Part shown: in pieces, positions 1 through 8,414 of the stretch
Numbering within the stretch: position 1 is the stretch's first letter
Layout of the letters: each line of letters opens with the position of its first letter
Origin: a bacterium
GTDB taxonomy: Bacteria > Patescibacteria > Paceibacteria > UBA9973
DNA length: 21,047 bases
Direction: 5' to 3'
Assembly: GCA_021813235.1 (NCBI GenBank)
Contig: JAKALG010000004.1
Span: 1-21,047 of the forward strand
Translations under genes and position numbers: made by a program
The notes under the pieces: model-generated
Told to the model about the DNA's origin: nothing
The model's database searches: none
The model's input: the letters and a program-made list of their open reading frames with translations, nothing else

Positions 1-1
1 T

Positions 2-3000
2 TTTGTCGCAGTTGGTGATACTGGAGCTGTAATGACCTCTCCTGATGGAATTACTTGGACAGGAAGAACTGCAGCTGAAGCAAATAACTGGGCTGGAGTG
101 ATATACGGAGGTGGAAGTTTTGTAGCAGTCGCTACTACGGGCACGAACAGAGTAATGACATCTCCAGATGGAATCACTTGGACAGCCAGAGTAGCTGCTG
201 AAGTAAATCCTTGGCTTTCTGTTTCTTACGGTAATAATCTCTTCGTAGCGATTGCATATACGGGCACAAACAGAGTAATGACATCTCCAGACGGAATAAC
301 TTGGACAGCCAGAGCAGCTTCCGAGGCGAATACTTGGTATGCTGTTACTTATGGGAACAATCAGTTTGTTGCGGTTTCTCAAGATGGTATTAATAGAGTA
401 ATGACCTCTACTTGGGCTAGTGGTTACACTTATAATTACACAGTAAATGCAGCGAATGGAAGTACATATTTAGATGGTGTAGCGACAGTTAGCCTATCTG
501 TTACGACAGATGTGGCAGGAAATGTATCATCTGCTCCAACCAATAATACATTTACAATTGATACCACGGGTCCTATAGCAGCTATAACATATTCAATCAG
601 TCATCCAGTAAAGACTGGAGACTCTCAAGTCATTACAGCTACATTCAACAAAGTAGTTGCAGATTCACCAGTTATGAAAATTGCAATTTCTGGTTCAAAT
701 ATTTTAGCTGCTACGAATATGACAAAAATAGATACCACTCATTATACATACACTCACACAGTCGGAGCAGGAGATGGGACAGCCACAATTGCTTTAAGTA
801 CAGGAATGGATTTGGTAGGAAATCTCGTTATTCCTGCACCTACAAGTGGAGCAACATTTTCTGTGGATAATACTTTACCTACAGCCACTATTTCTCCAAT
901 CTGTACTATTGGAATCAATGGCTGTACTAGTGCTGGAGCTCTAGCGACTCCGCAAGAATCATATAATGTACAAAGCATAGAAGGAACCGCGAGCGATACA
1001 GCACTCGACAATGTCCAAATTTCTATAAAAGATACGATTACAAATCTATGGTACAACGGCATTTCTTTTACAAGTGCAACTGAAAATTATTTAGCGGCGA
1101 CAGGCATGACGACTTGGATCTTTAATTTGGGAGCTGTGCCTTTGACAATAGGTCATATCTACTTAATTGATGTAAAAGCTACAGATACTGCTCTCAATTC
1201 TACAGTGCAATCTTTATCATTTAAATTTGTAAACTCTCCACCAACAGTTTCAAATGTCACTGTTTCACAAGATTTAACTGGAGTAGTAAATGTTTCTTAT
1301 GATGTCACTGATGTAGAATCCACTCAGACAACAAACTATCTTTTCTACGGAGTAGGAGCAACACTCAATGGAACCATAGATGGTTCTGTCACATCACTTA
1401 CAGTATCTGATGGAACATTTTTCGGAGCTTCCGGAAGTATTTTAATTGATGATGAAATAATTTCATATACAAGTAAAACAGGAAATATATTAAATGGTTT
1501 AACTCGAGGTGCTTTAAATACAACTGCAATATCTCACATTACTGGTGCAACAATATACATTAAAGCAAATACAGTATCAGGCACTGGTATAGGTTTGTCT
1601 AATAAAGGAGTCGGTAAGACAATAGTTTGGACTGCAAAAACAGATGTCGATGGTTATGAGAGTTTGACTGAAATCATAAAGGTAGTAGCCAATGATGGCT
1701 CGACAGGATCGATGATAGGCTCTCTAGCTTCAGTTGCCTTTCCATTAGATGTAAAAACACCCACAGCCACTGTCACTTTCGATGCTGGGGTTGCAGGTGT
1801 CACAGGTAGTGCTACCATCACTATTCCAAAACCTGCTGATCAATCTGCTGTAGAATATAAAATTAGTGATGACCCACTAACTCAAACAAACCCAACCAAC
1901 TCAGGCTGGGTGGCTATGACGCAAGATACCACTATCCCTTGGACTTTTGATTCCGACATTGAAGCTAAAACAATTAAGTATCAATATAGAGATGTGTATG
2001 GAAATATCTCAACTGAAACTGCGACTTCCACTCAAGCACCTATCCCTGCAAGTTCATTCTTGGTTCAAGATTCTTCAAACATAAATATTCCTTCATACGA
2101 TATGTATATTGGTTGGGCACCAGCAAGTCCTACAGGATTCGCTTCTTACAAATTAGAATATGCCACATCAGCAGACAATGTGACTTACGGAAGTTATACG
2201 ACTGTTCCTGGAATGTCTAATCCAACAACGGAATATTATGTTCATAGAAGTTTAGATCCTACTAAATTTTACAAATACAGATTAGGAGTTGTCGGAACAA
2301 ACAACAATGTCTCTATTCGTGCAGGAGCAGCTATTGTGGCTAAACCAGACGGAGTTCAAAACTATGGTGAAGGTGGAGGGGGAAGTATTGCTGTTGCTTC
2401 GAAAGTTGAGAAAGTTGTTCCTACTCAAGGTTCTGATAAAAATGTAACCGTTGGCTATATATTAACTGACACAACTTCAGCTTTAAAGACTGCTCCTTCT
2501 TATGAAGCATATTTGTTTTACAATATAGGAATTACTCTTCCGCTCAATGCATTGACGGGAGATAATCTTACAGTTTCAGATGCTACAAAATTAAAATCTT
2601 CTGGTTTTATTCAAATCAACAATGAAATTATTAAGTACACAGCTAAAACGGGAAATGTTTTAAGTGGACTCACTAGAGGCACTTGGCCTACGGATGCAAC
2701 GACTCGCACAACCAGACAGAATACAACATTTCTTGCTGGTACTCCTGTCTGGATAATGGCTTCCAGTACTACGCCAGTGGCTATCACCAATACAACGATA
2801 ACAACTGGACAAACTGGTTCTATAGTTTGGACTACTTCAAGTGAAACAGCTTTGGCTGGAGATACTTATAGTATCGTCGGGATAAGGGTTTTGATTCATG
2901 ACAATCAAGCTTCCACTTCAGCTCCTCTTTCTAGTCAAAATGATTTTACCGAAGATGGAACTTTAGCACTTTTGGATTTGAGTAATCCAGCCACTTCTTC

Positions 3001-5284
3001 TAGCGCTATAAAATCTACCAGTGCTTTGATCACCTGGAACACAGTTGATTATGCAGATAGTCTGATTGAATACGGGATAATAGCACCAGGAACCGCAGGA
3101 GCATATAATTTATCTAAGACTAATTCAACAAAAGTTTTAGCACACAGTGTTTATTTAGATGCATTAACTCCTTCGACTACTTATTACTACAAAACAACTT
3201 CAACCAATCTAGACAATCAAGCCACTGTCGCTGAATCTTCTTTCACCACGACTGCTGGACCAGTCACCAGTGGAGTTTCTTCTGGTACTATCACAGATAC
3301 TATGGCCACCATCACTTGGACTACGGATATCAATGCCACTTCTTATGTAAATTACTCTACAGATTCTGCTTTAACTTCTCCAGCTCCGACAAGATTTGGT
3401 TCTGCTGATTTGACTACGACTCATTCTATAACTTTAACTGGTTTGAAAAATAGTATGACCTATTATTATTCTGTTGATGGAGCAGACGTGAGTGGAAATA
3501 TAGGAGAGAATACTAATAGTAGAAGTTATTATAGCTTCACAACTCTAGCTGATCAAACGCCTCCCGTGATTTCTAATATTTCAACTCCGATAATCACCCC
3601 TACTCAGGCAGCAATAATTTGGACAACCAATGAATTAGCAGATGGAAAAATAAGATACGGCACCATTTCTGGCACTTACACGAATGATACGACATTAGTA
3701 GCCACTCCGATTACTAGCCATTTAGTGACCTTGAGTAATCTAACAGCTACTACTACATATTATTATGTAGTAGTGTCAGCAGATGCAAATAATAATATTG
3801 CCACTTCCAGTGAACAATCATTTACTACTACAGCAGTGGAAACAATTACAGTGAGTGGTGGTGGCGGTGGGGTGATAGGTGTCGCTCAAGCTCTTTATGA
3901 TGCTTTGCTTGCTCAAAACGAAAGTTACAAGGCTAAAATTACAGCTCTTGATACTACTCCACCAGTCATTTCTAATATTCAAGTGTCTGGTATTACTCCT
4001 TTTGGGGCGGTGATTTCTTTTGAGACAGACGAAGATGCATTATCCTTTATTGATTATGGAAAAAGTAAAGGTAGTTATGACTTACTCGCAGCAGATAATG
4101 TTTGGTCAAAGAATCATACGATTAAACTTTTTGGTTTAAATTTGGGTACAGATTATTATTTTAAAATTAGTGCGATGGATAGATCAAATAATATTGGTAC
4201 TTCAGATGAACAAACCTTCACTACAAAATTCCTGGCTGAAAATGTAACTGATATTACAAAGATAGACAATGTGGAACAATATCAGAAAGAGATAGAAGCG
4301 ACCATTGAATCAATTCTTCCTTCACTCGTTCCTCCTTTCATTGATAAGCCGGTGGTTTCAGATATTACAGAGAGTAGTGCAACCATAACTTTCCGTACAA
4401 ATGTGAAGTCATATCCAGTCATTGATTACACTACGGATGCAAATTATGTTGCTATTAAAGATAATCCGTATGATGGAGAAATATCAGATACATCAGCAAA
4501 AAATATTTTGCACACTCTTTCGTTGGTTGGATTGAAATCTAATACAAAATATCACTTTATGGTCAAAGCTTTTTCTCTTCCTCAAGTTATTGGTAAATCA
4601 GATGACTTAACTTTCACCACAGCTGCTTCCAAGATCCAAGGATCAATCATTGATGTGAAGAAAGATTCTTTCAATGTGGTCTGGACTACAGATGAACCAT
4701 CTTCTTCTATTATTGAATACAAAAACCAAAAAACAGGAATTATGTTACGTATTGCAGATGATGTAAAAAACACTTCTCATTCAGTCCTTGTTGAAAATCT
4801 TGCTCCCGGAACGCTTTATCAAGTAAATATCTCTGGTGTTAACGGAAAAGGAAATCAATTAGAAGGTAGCGCACCACTTAATGTCAAAACTCTCACCGAC
4901 ATTACTCCTCCTGTCATATCTAATTTGAAAGTAGATAGTTCTCTTGTGGTAGGAAGAACAGATAAAGTTCAAACAATTGTTTCTTGGCAAACAGACGAAG
5001 CCTCCACTTCAACTGTTTACTACGAAGAAGGTTCTGGTTCTGCTGACGCTAAACTTTCCAACAAACAAGAAGATACAGAATTGACAAAGAATCACGTTGT
5101 CATTATTACAGCTATGAAATCAGGGACAGTTTACCGCTTTACCGTAGAGTCTATAGATGACGCCAACAATGTAGCTAGACCACCAATTCGCACCATTATT
5201 ACCCCTAAACAGACTGAATCGATAGTGGATGTTATCTTCAAAAACTTCAACGATACGTTTAACTTTATTAACAATGTGAAGTAG
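2..5284 (+). CDS. Giant surface/secreted protein with SPDGITW repeats, Ig-like modules and seven FN3 domains (5' end missing)
   Basis: The frame is open from base 2 with no start in the window, so the gene is 5'-truncated; the ATG at 32 lies inside a repeat. Counting residues from that ATG: 1-124 are three about 41-residue (123-base) repeats with the core MTSPDGITWT and YGNNxFVAV, resembling beta-propeller blades; 125-575 are Ig-like/Big-type segments; 440-511 and 829-909 are two copies of a module ending in TGNxLxGLTRG; about 984-1723 are seven FN3 domains with WTT(D/N)E, YYY and FTTTA signatures. Glycine-rich linkers occur at 780-784 and 1276-1280. It is probably an extracellular adhesin or envelope protein, as is common in CPR bacteria. 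No LPXTG motif or clear C-terminal membrane anchor is visible; the protein ends FNDTFNFINNVK. Secretion is inferred because the signal peptide lies outside the window. The exact ligand is unknown. Confidence 0.9.
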   Translation, partial: FVAVGDTGAVMTSPDGITWTGRTAAEANNWAGVIYGGGSFVAVATTGTNRVMTSPDGITWTARVAAEVNPWLSVSYGNNLFVAIAYTGTNRVMTSPDGITWTARAASEANTWYAVTYGNNQFVAVSQDGINRVMTSTWASGYTYNYTVNAANGSTYLDGVATVSLSVTTDVAGNVSSAPTNNTFTIDTTGPIAAITYSISHPVKTGDSQVITATFNKVVADSPVMKIAISGSNILAATNMTKIDTTHYTYTHTVGAGDGTATIALSTGMDLVGNLVIPAPTSGATFSVDNTLPTATISPICTIGINGCTSAGALATPQESYNVQSIEGTASDTALDNVQISIKDTITNLWYNGISFTSATENYLAATGMTTWIFNLGAVPLTIGHIYLIDVKATDTALNSTVQSLSFKFVNSPPTVSNVTVSQDLTGVVNVSYDVTDVESTQTTNYLFYGVGATLNGTIDGSVTSLTVSDGTFFGASGSILIDDEIISYTSKTGNILNGLTRGALNTTAISHITGATIYIKANTVSGTGIGLSNKGVGKTIVWTAKTDVDGYESLTEIIKVVANDGSTGSMIGSLASVAFPLDVKTPTATVTFDAGVAGVTGSATITIPKPADQSAVEYKISDDPLTQTNPTNSGWVAMTQDTTIPWTFDSDIEAKTIKYQYRDVYGNISTETATSTQAPIPASSFLVQDSSNINIPSYDMYIGWAPASPTGFASYKLEYATSADNVTYGSYTTVPGMSNPTTEYYVHRSLDPTKFYKYRLGVVGTNNNVSIRAGAAIVAKPDGVQNYGEGGGGSIAVASKVEKVVPTQGSDKNVTVGYILTDTTSALKTAPSYEAYLFYNIGITLPLNALTGDNLTVSDATKLKSSGFIQINNEIIKYTAKTGNVLSGLTRGTWPTDATTRTTRQNTTFLAGTPVWIMASSTTPVAITNTTITTGQTGSIVWTTSSETALAGDTYSIVGIRVLIHDNQASTSAPLSSQNDFTEDGTLALLDLSNPATSSSAIKSTSALITWNTVDYADSLIEYGIIAPGTAGAYNLSKTNSTKVLAHSVYLDALTPSTTYYYKTTSTNLDNQATVAESSFTTTAGPVTSGVSSGTITDTMATITWTTDINATSYVNYSTDSALTSPAPTRFGSADLTTTHSITLTGLKNSMTYYYSVDGADVSGNIGENTNSRSYYSFTTLADQTPPVISNISTPIITPTQAAIIWTTNELADGKIRYGTISGTYTNDTTLVATPITSHLVTLSNLTATTTYYYVVVSADANNNIATSSEQSFTTTAVETITVSGGGGGVIGVAQALYDALLAQNESYKAKITALDTTPPVISNIQVSGITPFGAVISFETDEDALSFIDYGKSKGSYDLLAADNVWSKNHTIKLFGLNLGTDYYFKISAMDRSNNIGTSDEQTFTTKFLAENVTDITKIDNVEQYQKEIEATIESILPSLVPPFIDKPVVSDITESSATITFRTNVKSYPVIDYTTDANYVAIKDNPYDGEISDTSAKNILHTLSLVGLKSNTKYHFMVKAFSLPQVIGKSDDLTFTTAASKIQGSIIDVKKDSFNVVWTTDEPSSSIIEYKNQKTGIMLRIADDVKNTSHSVLVENLAPGTLYQVNISGVNGKGNQLEGSAPLNVKTLTDITPPVISNLKVDSSLVVGRTDKVQTIVSWQTDEASTSTVYYEEGSGSADAKLSNKQEDTELTKNHVVIITAMKSGTVYRFTVESIDDANNVARPPIRTIITPKQTESIVDVIFKNFNDTFNFINNVK

Positions 5285-5290
5285 TGTGTT

Positions 5291-5340
5291 AAATATATAT
5301 GAAATATATGTTAGTATGTATACTGCATATATCATATTTT
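5291..5340. terminator. AT-rich imperfect inverted repeat after the giant gene
   Basis: The left arm at 5291-5310 (AAATATATATGAAATATATG) pairs imperfectly with the right arm at 5326-5340 (CATATATCATATTTT), which ends in a T run. It could end the upstream transcript or form part of the promoter region of the following response regulator, whose ATG is at 5349. The arms are almost pure A/T, so chance pairing is possible. Confidence 0.3.
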
Positions 5341-5348
5341 AATGTTGT

Positions 5349-5801
5349 ATGGATACAAAACAAGATAGAATAAAAATTCTTTTAATCGATTCTGATGAAA
5401 TGATGCGTATTTATTTTCGCGACATTTTTTGGATGCATGGACGTGACGATTCCTATAAAGTAGATATAGTATCTTCACTAGAAGAAGCAGAAAAGAAATT
5501 GGAAGATAAAGATACAAGACCCGACATTTTGTTTTTGGATGTTTTAATGTCGGCTAAAGGAAAAAGCAATAGTATTGATGATCAAGTTCATAAATCTATT
5601 TCTTTTATTGAAAGAATAAAGAAAGAAAAAGATTTAGAAAAAATAAAGGTTGTTATTTATTCTAGTCAAAAAGAGAAACTAATAAAAGATGAAATTTGTA
5701 AATTAGGAGTTGAGGATTTTTTGACAAAAGGGGAATTGATGCCTAAAGAGATAATAGCTTTCGTTGATAAAATTTATGAGTCAAACAATAATAAAAACTG
5801 A
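5349..5801 (+). CDS. Single-domain response regulator (receiver domain only)
   Basis: A 150-residue CheY-like receiver with no output domain. It starts IKILLIDSDE, supplying the acidic pocket (Asp14, Asp16). The phospho-acceptor is Asp64 in DILFLDVLM, Ser105 is the switch Ser/Thr in VVIYSS, and Lys127 is the conserved Lys in DFLTKGEL. An insertion of about 15 residues rich in Lys/Ser follows the phosphorylation site (SAKGKSNSIDDQ), longer than in CheY. No histidine kinase is in the window. Its 3' end overlaps the next gene (ABC ATPase) by 26 bases, so translation of the two is likely coupled, which suggests that phosphorylation signalling and the transporter are connected (inference). No Shine-Dalgarno is seen; TATTTT at 5335-5340 could be a -10 box for a leaderless mRNA. 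Confidence 0.85.
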   Translation: MDTKQDRIKILLIDSDEMMRIYFRDIFWMHGRDDSYKVDIVSSLEEAEKKLEDKDTRPDILFLDVLMSAKGKSNSIDDQVHKSISFIERIKKEKDLEKIKVVIYSSQKEKLIKDEICKLGVEDFLTKGELMPKEIIAFVDKIYESNNNKN

Positions 5802-7149
5802 AAATTTAAATTTATGGTACGACAAAGGCAAGCCTACGGAAGTGCACTCTTTAAAAGATGTAAATATAAGCATCGAAAAGGGTGACTATGTCTCTTTCTT
5901 CGGTCCATCTGGTTGTGGTAAGACGACGATGCTTTATGCTATCTCTGGTATTGATCGTTTCCAAGAAGGAAAAGTTTTCATCAATAACCGAGATATCTCT
6001 GGGCTTACTAATCAAGAGTTGGCGATTTTTAGACAAACAGGTATCGGTATTGTTTTTCAGCAATTTAACTTGGTGCCTTCTCTAACAGTTTTAAAAAATG
6101 TTGCCTTGCCAATGCTTTTTGTTGGTATCTCTTCTGAAAAAGCAGAAATTGAAGCACGAAAACTTATTGAAAGATTAGATATGACTAAATATATCGATCG
6201 TTATCCATTTGAACTTTCTGGAGGACAACAACAGAGAGTGGGTATAGCACGTGCACTCGCAAATGACCCTCCGATTATTATTGCCGATGAGCCTTTAGGA
6301 AACCTTGACTCCAATAATGCTAAAATGGTTCTTAACTTTTTGAAAGAATTAAATGAAAAAGACGGAAGGACTGTGATTATGGTTACTCACGAAGCTTGGA
6401 GTTTACGTGATGTTAAAACAATTTTCCATATGAAAGATGGGACAATTACCGAAGTTGAAAAGACCAAAGTTGGTACAGTCGGTGATTCTATAACGAAACA
6501 TCTTAACGATCAACTTTCTTCTATTTCTCAAGAAAAATCTTCTGAAGGATCTTTGTCAAAAGACAAACAAATTGTTAGCGAAGAAAGACTTACCGCTCGT
6601 ATTTTGGCCAATTTCTTACTTCGAGGATATTCAATGGATGAAATCATGCGTTTTGAATCTTTTGTAAATGATAGATTTGAAAATAAAATAGATAAAAAAG
6701 AATTTCGTAAAATGGTCAATAAACCGTTTAAAGATGGTGGTGTCGGTCTATGGAAAAAGAAAGCAGAAAGGGTTACTAAATACTTAGAAGAAATATTAGA
6801 TGAAAGAAAAAACGTAAGTCATATTTATGAAATCATAGAAAAAAATCCAGAGATGTCGGTCTTTGATGAAATTCATAGTATTCGTAATTGGGTACTAGAA
6901 GGGTATACTGGACAATTATCTCCAGTCCAAGCTATGGCCTTAGACCAAGTGATCTCTGATAGAATTAGGAATTTTATTTCAGCGGAAGAAGTTGTTGAAA
7001 TATTAGATCTCTCAAAAAATAAATTTGGCGTTGGCCTATCGTTCCGTGCAGCTCAGTTAATATCTGAAAAGTTAGAGTTGATATTGAATGGAAATGATGA
7101 AAAGCCAGAAAATGAAGAAAAAGATGAAAATCTTGAAGAAAAGTTGTAA
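5776..7149 (+). CDS. ABC transporter ATP-binding protein (LolD/MacB type) with long C-terminal helical extension
   Basis: Residues 1-228 form a complete LolD/MacB-type ATPase: Walker A GPSGCGKT (43-50), Q-loop in VFQQFNLVPSLTV, signature LSGGQQQRVGIARAL (147-161), Walker B IIIADEP (167-173) and switch His205 in VTHE. It would power the permease encoded next. Residues 229-457 are not part of the usual roughly 230-residue protein: a Ser/Lys linker (about 232-268), then predicted helical segments with charged and hydrophobic residues and an acidic tail (GNDEKPENEEKDENLEEKL). I do not recognise this extension. ATG 5776 was chosen over an in-frame TTG at 5764 because MSQTIIKTENLNLWY is a normal family N-terminus; neither has a good Shine-Dalgarno. 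The start lies inside the response-regulator gene. Substrate unknown. Confidence 0.9.
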   Translation: MSQTIIKTENLNLWYDKGKPTEVHSLKDVNISIEKGDYVSFFGPSGCGKTTMLYAISGIDRFQEGKVFINNRDISGLTNQELAIFRQTGIGIVFQQFNLVPSLTVLKNVALPMLFVGISSEKAEIEARKLIERLDMTKYIDRYPFELSGGQQQRVGIARALANDPPIIIADEPLGNLDSNNAKMVLNFLKELNEKDGRTVIMVTHEAWSLRDVKTIFHMKDGTITEVEKTKVGTVGDSITKHLNDQLSSISQEKSSEGSLSKDKQIVSEERLTARILANFLLRGYSMDEIMRFESFVNDRFENKIDKKEFRKMVNKPFKDGGVGLWKKKAERVTKYLEEILDERKNVSHIYEIIEKNPEMSVFDEIHSIRNWVLEGYTGQLSPVQAMALDQVISDRIRNFISAEEVVEILDLSKNKFGVGLSFRAAQLISEKLELILNGNDEKPENEEKDENLEEKL

Positions 7150-7158
7150 TATAAAGTA

Positions 7159-8370
7159 ATGCCAGATAAAAAATTAAAATTAACTGAATTATTGTCTCTT
7201 TCTTTTCGAACCTTTCGTACCAAACCGCAAAGAGCTTTTTTGACTGTCCTCGGTATGTCTGTCGGCATAGGAACGGTTTTGCTTTTAGTTTCTCTTGGTT
7301 ATGGTCTCCAATATATTCTAATAGGAAAACTCATGACTACAGAAGATTCATTGATAACCATGGAAATTTCTTATCCTACAGAAAGTAATATTTTAATTAA
7401 GAAACCATTACTTGATACTTTAAAAACATATGAAGATGTAGCTGAAGTAAGTCCTGTCGCCCAATTTCCAGGTGAAGTGAGCGAAAATGGTGGCTCTAGT
7501 CTTTTGGTTGATACAAATATAGTTGAGCCTGCTTATTTTAGATTATCTGGTCTTTTGCCTAGTGTAGGTACTTTGCCAAAAGAAGGAGAACAAGGATTGG
7601 TGATTTCTAGTCAAACGTTGATACCACTTAATCTTAAAGCTGACGAATCTTCTATAGATAGAGCTCTCAATTTTAAAGTTTTTTATCAAGATGATAAAAC
7701 TAATACATCTGAAGAAGCTGATTCTCTTACTCCAATAAAAATAAAAGGTATCATTAGTGATGAATCAATGGCGCCGACGACTATTGTTTTTGCCAGTTCT
7801 CTTTCTAAAGAGCCACCTTTCTATCGAAAAGCTTTAGTGAAGGCAAAAAGTGTAGATGTGTTGGAAAGGCTTCGTGATAGGTTGTTAGGAGAAGGATTTT
7901 TAGTCTCTGCTCGTATTGACCTTGTGACACAAGCTCGAAAAATCACAAATATAATTACGATTATTTTAGGTATCTTCGGTATAACAGCATTAGTTGTTTC
8001 TGCTATTGGTATGTTCAATACCATGCTTGTCGGATTTTTGGAGCGTATTTATGAAGTTGGAATTTTGAAATCTTTAGGAGCAACTGATTATGATGTTCGT
8101 AATTTGTTTCTAGTTGAGGCTTCTATCATGGGTCTTTTAGGTGGCGTTGGAGGTATTGCGATAGGTATTGGAGGGGGAGAACTTTTAAATTTTTTAGTTA
8201 GTCTTTTGTCTACTAAATTTGGCGGTGAACCGATAGATCTTTTCTTAACTCCATGGTGGTTTGTTTTTATTATTTTAGCTTTTTCTATCATAATTGGTTT
8301 TGCTTCCGGTTGGTGGCCAGCACACAGAGCCTCCGGTTTATCTCCTAAAGAAGCTTTCACAAAGAGATAA
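7159..8370 (+). CDS. ABC transporter permease, MacB/FtsX family
   Basis: A 403-residue permease with the MacB topology: a short cytoplasmic N-terminus (LSLSFRTFRTKPQRAFLTVLGM), TM1 at about 27-48, a large extracytoplasmic domain (about 50-260), then three TM helices at about 264-290, 321-350 and 364-385, the FtsX-like domain. The typical loop VGFLERIYEVGILKSLGATDYDVRNLF follows TM2, and the C-terminus WWPAHRASGLSPKEAF matches the family's P-A-x-x-A-S-x-L-x-P-x-E-A ending. It starts 9 bases after the ATPase stop and is surely its partner. In MacB/Lol-type systems the ATPase drives conformational work on extracytoplasmic substrates rather than classic pore transport. The substrate (peptide, lipoprotein or other) cannot be told from sequence. 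Confidence 0.92.
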   Translation: MPDKKLKLTELLSLSFRTFRTKPQRAFLTVLGMSVGIGTVLLLVSLGYGLQYILIGKLMTTEDSLITMEISYPTESNILIKKPLLDTLKTYEDVAEVSPVAQFPGEVSENGGSSLLVDTNIVEPAYFRLSGLLPSVGTLPKEGEQGLVISSQTLIPLNLKADESSIDRALNFKVFYQDDKTNTSEEADSLTPIKIKGIISDESMAPTTIVFASSLSKEPPFYRKALVKAKSVDVLERLRDRLLGEGFLVSARIDLVTQARKITNIITIILGIFGITALVVSAIGMFNTMLVGFLERIYEVGILKSLGATDYDVRNLFLVEASIMGLLGGVGGIAIGIGGGELLNFLVSLLSTKFGGEPIDLFLTPWWFVFIILAFSIIIGFASGWWPAHRASGLSPKEAFTKR

Positions 8371-8399
8371 TTTTGTATAATAGCAATTTTATAGAATTC

Positions 8400-8414
8400 T
8401 GTTATATTTAAAGG
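8400..8414 (+). promoter_or_regulatory. lepA extended -10 promoter abutting the start codon
   Basis: TGT at 8400-8402 precedes TATATT (8403-8408), an extended -10 element, and only 6 bases (TAAAGG) separate it from the ATG at 8415. Transcription would begin at or next to the start codon. AAAGG could act as a weak ribosome site if a longer transcript is made from the upstream TATAAT at 8376-8381. Confidence 0.5.

Noticed and set aside
32..400. The 123-base repeats as a CRISPR array
   Set aside because: They are in-frame protein repeats with continuous similarity and no unique spacers.
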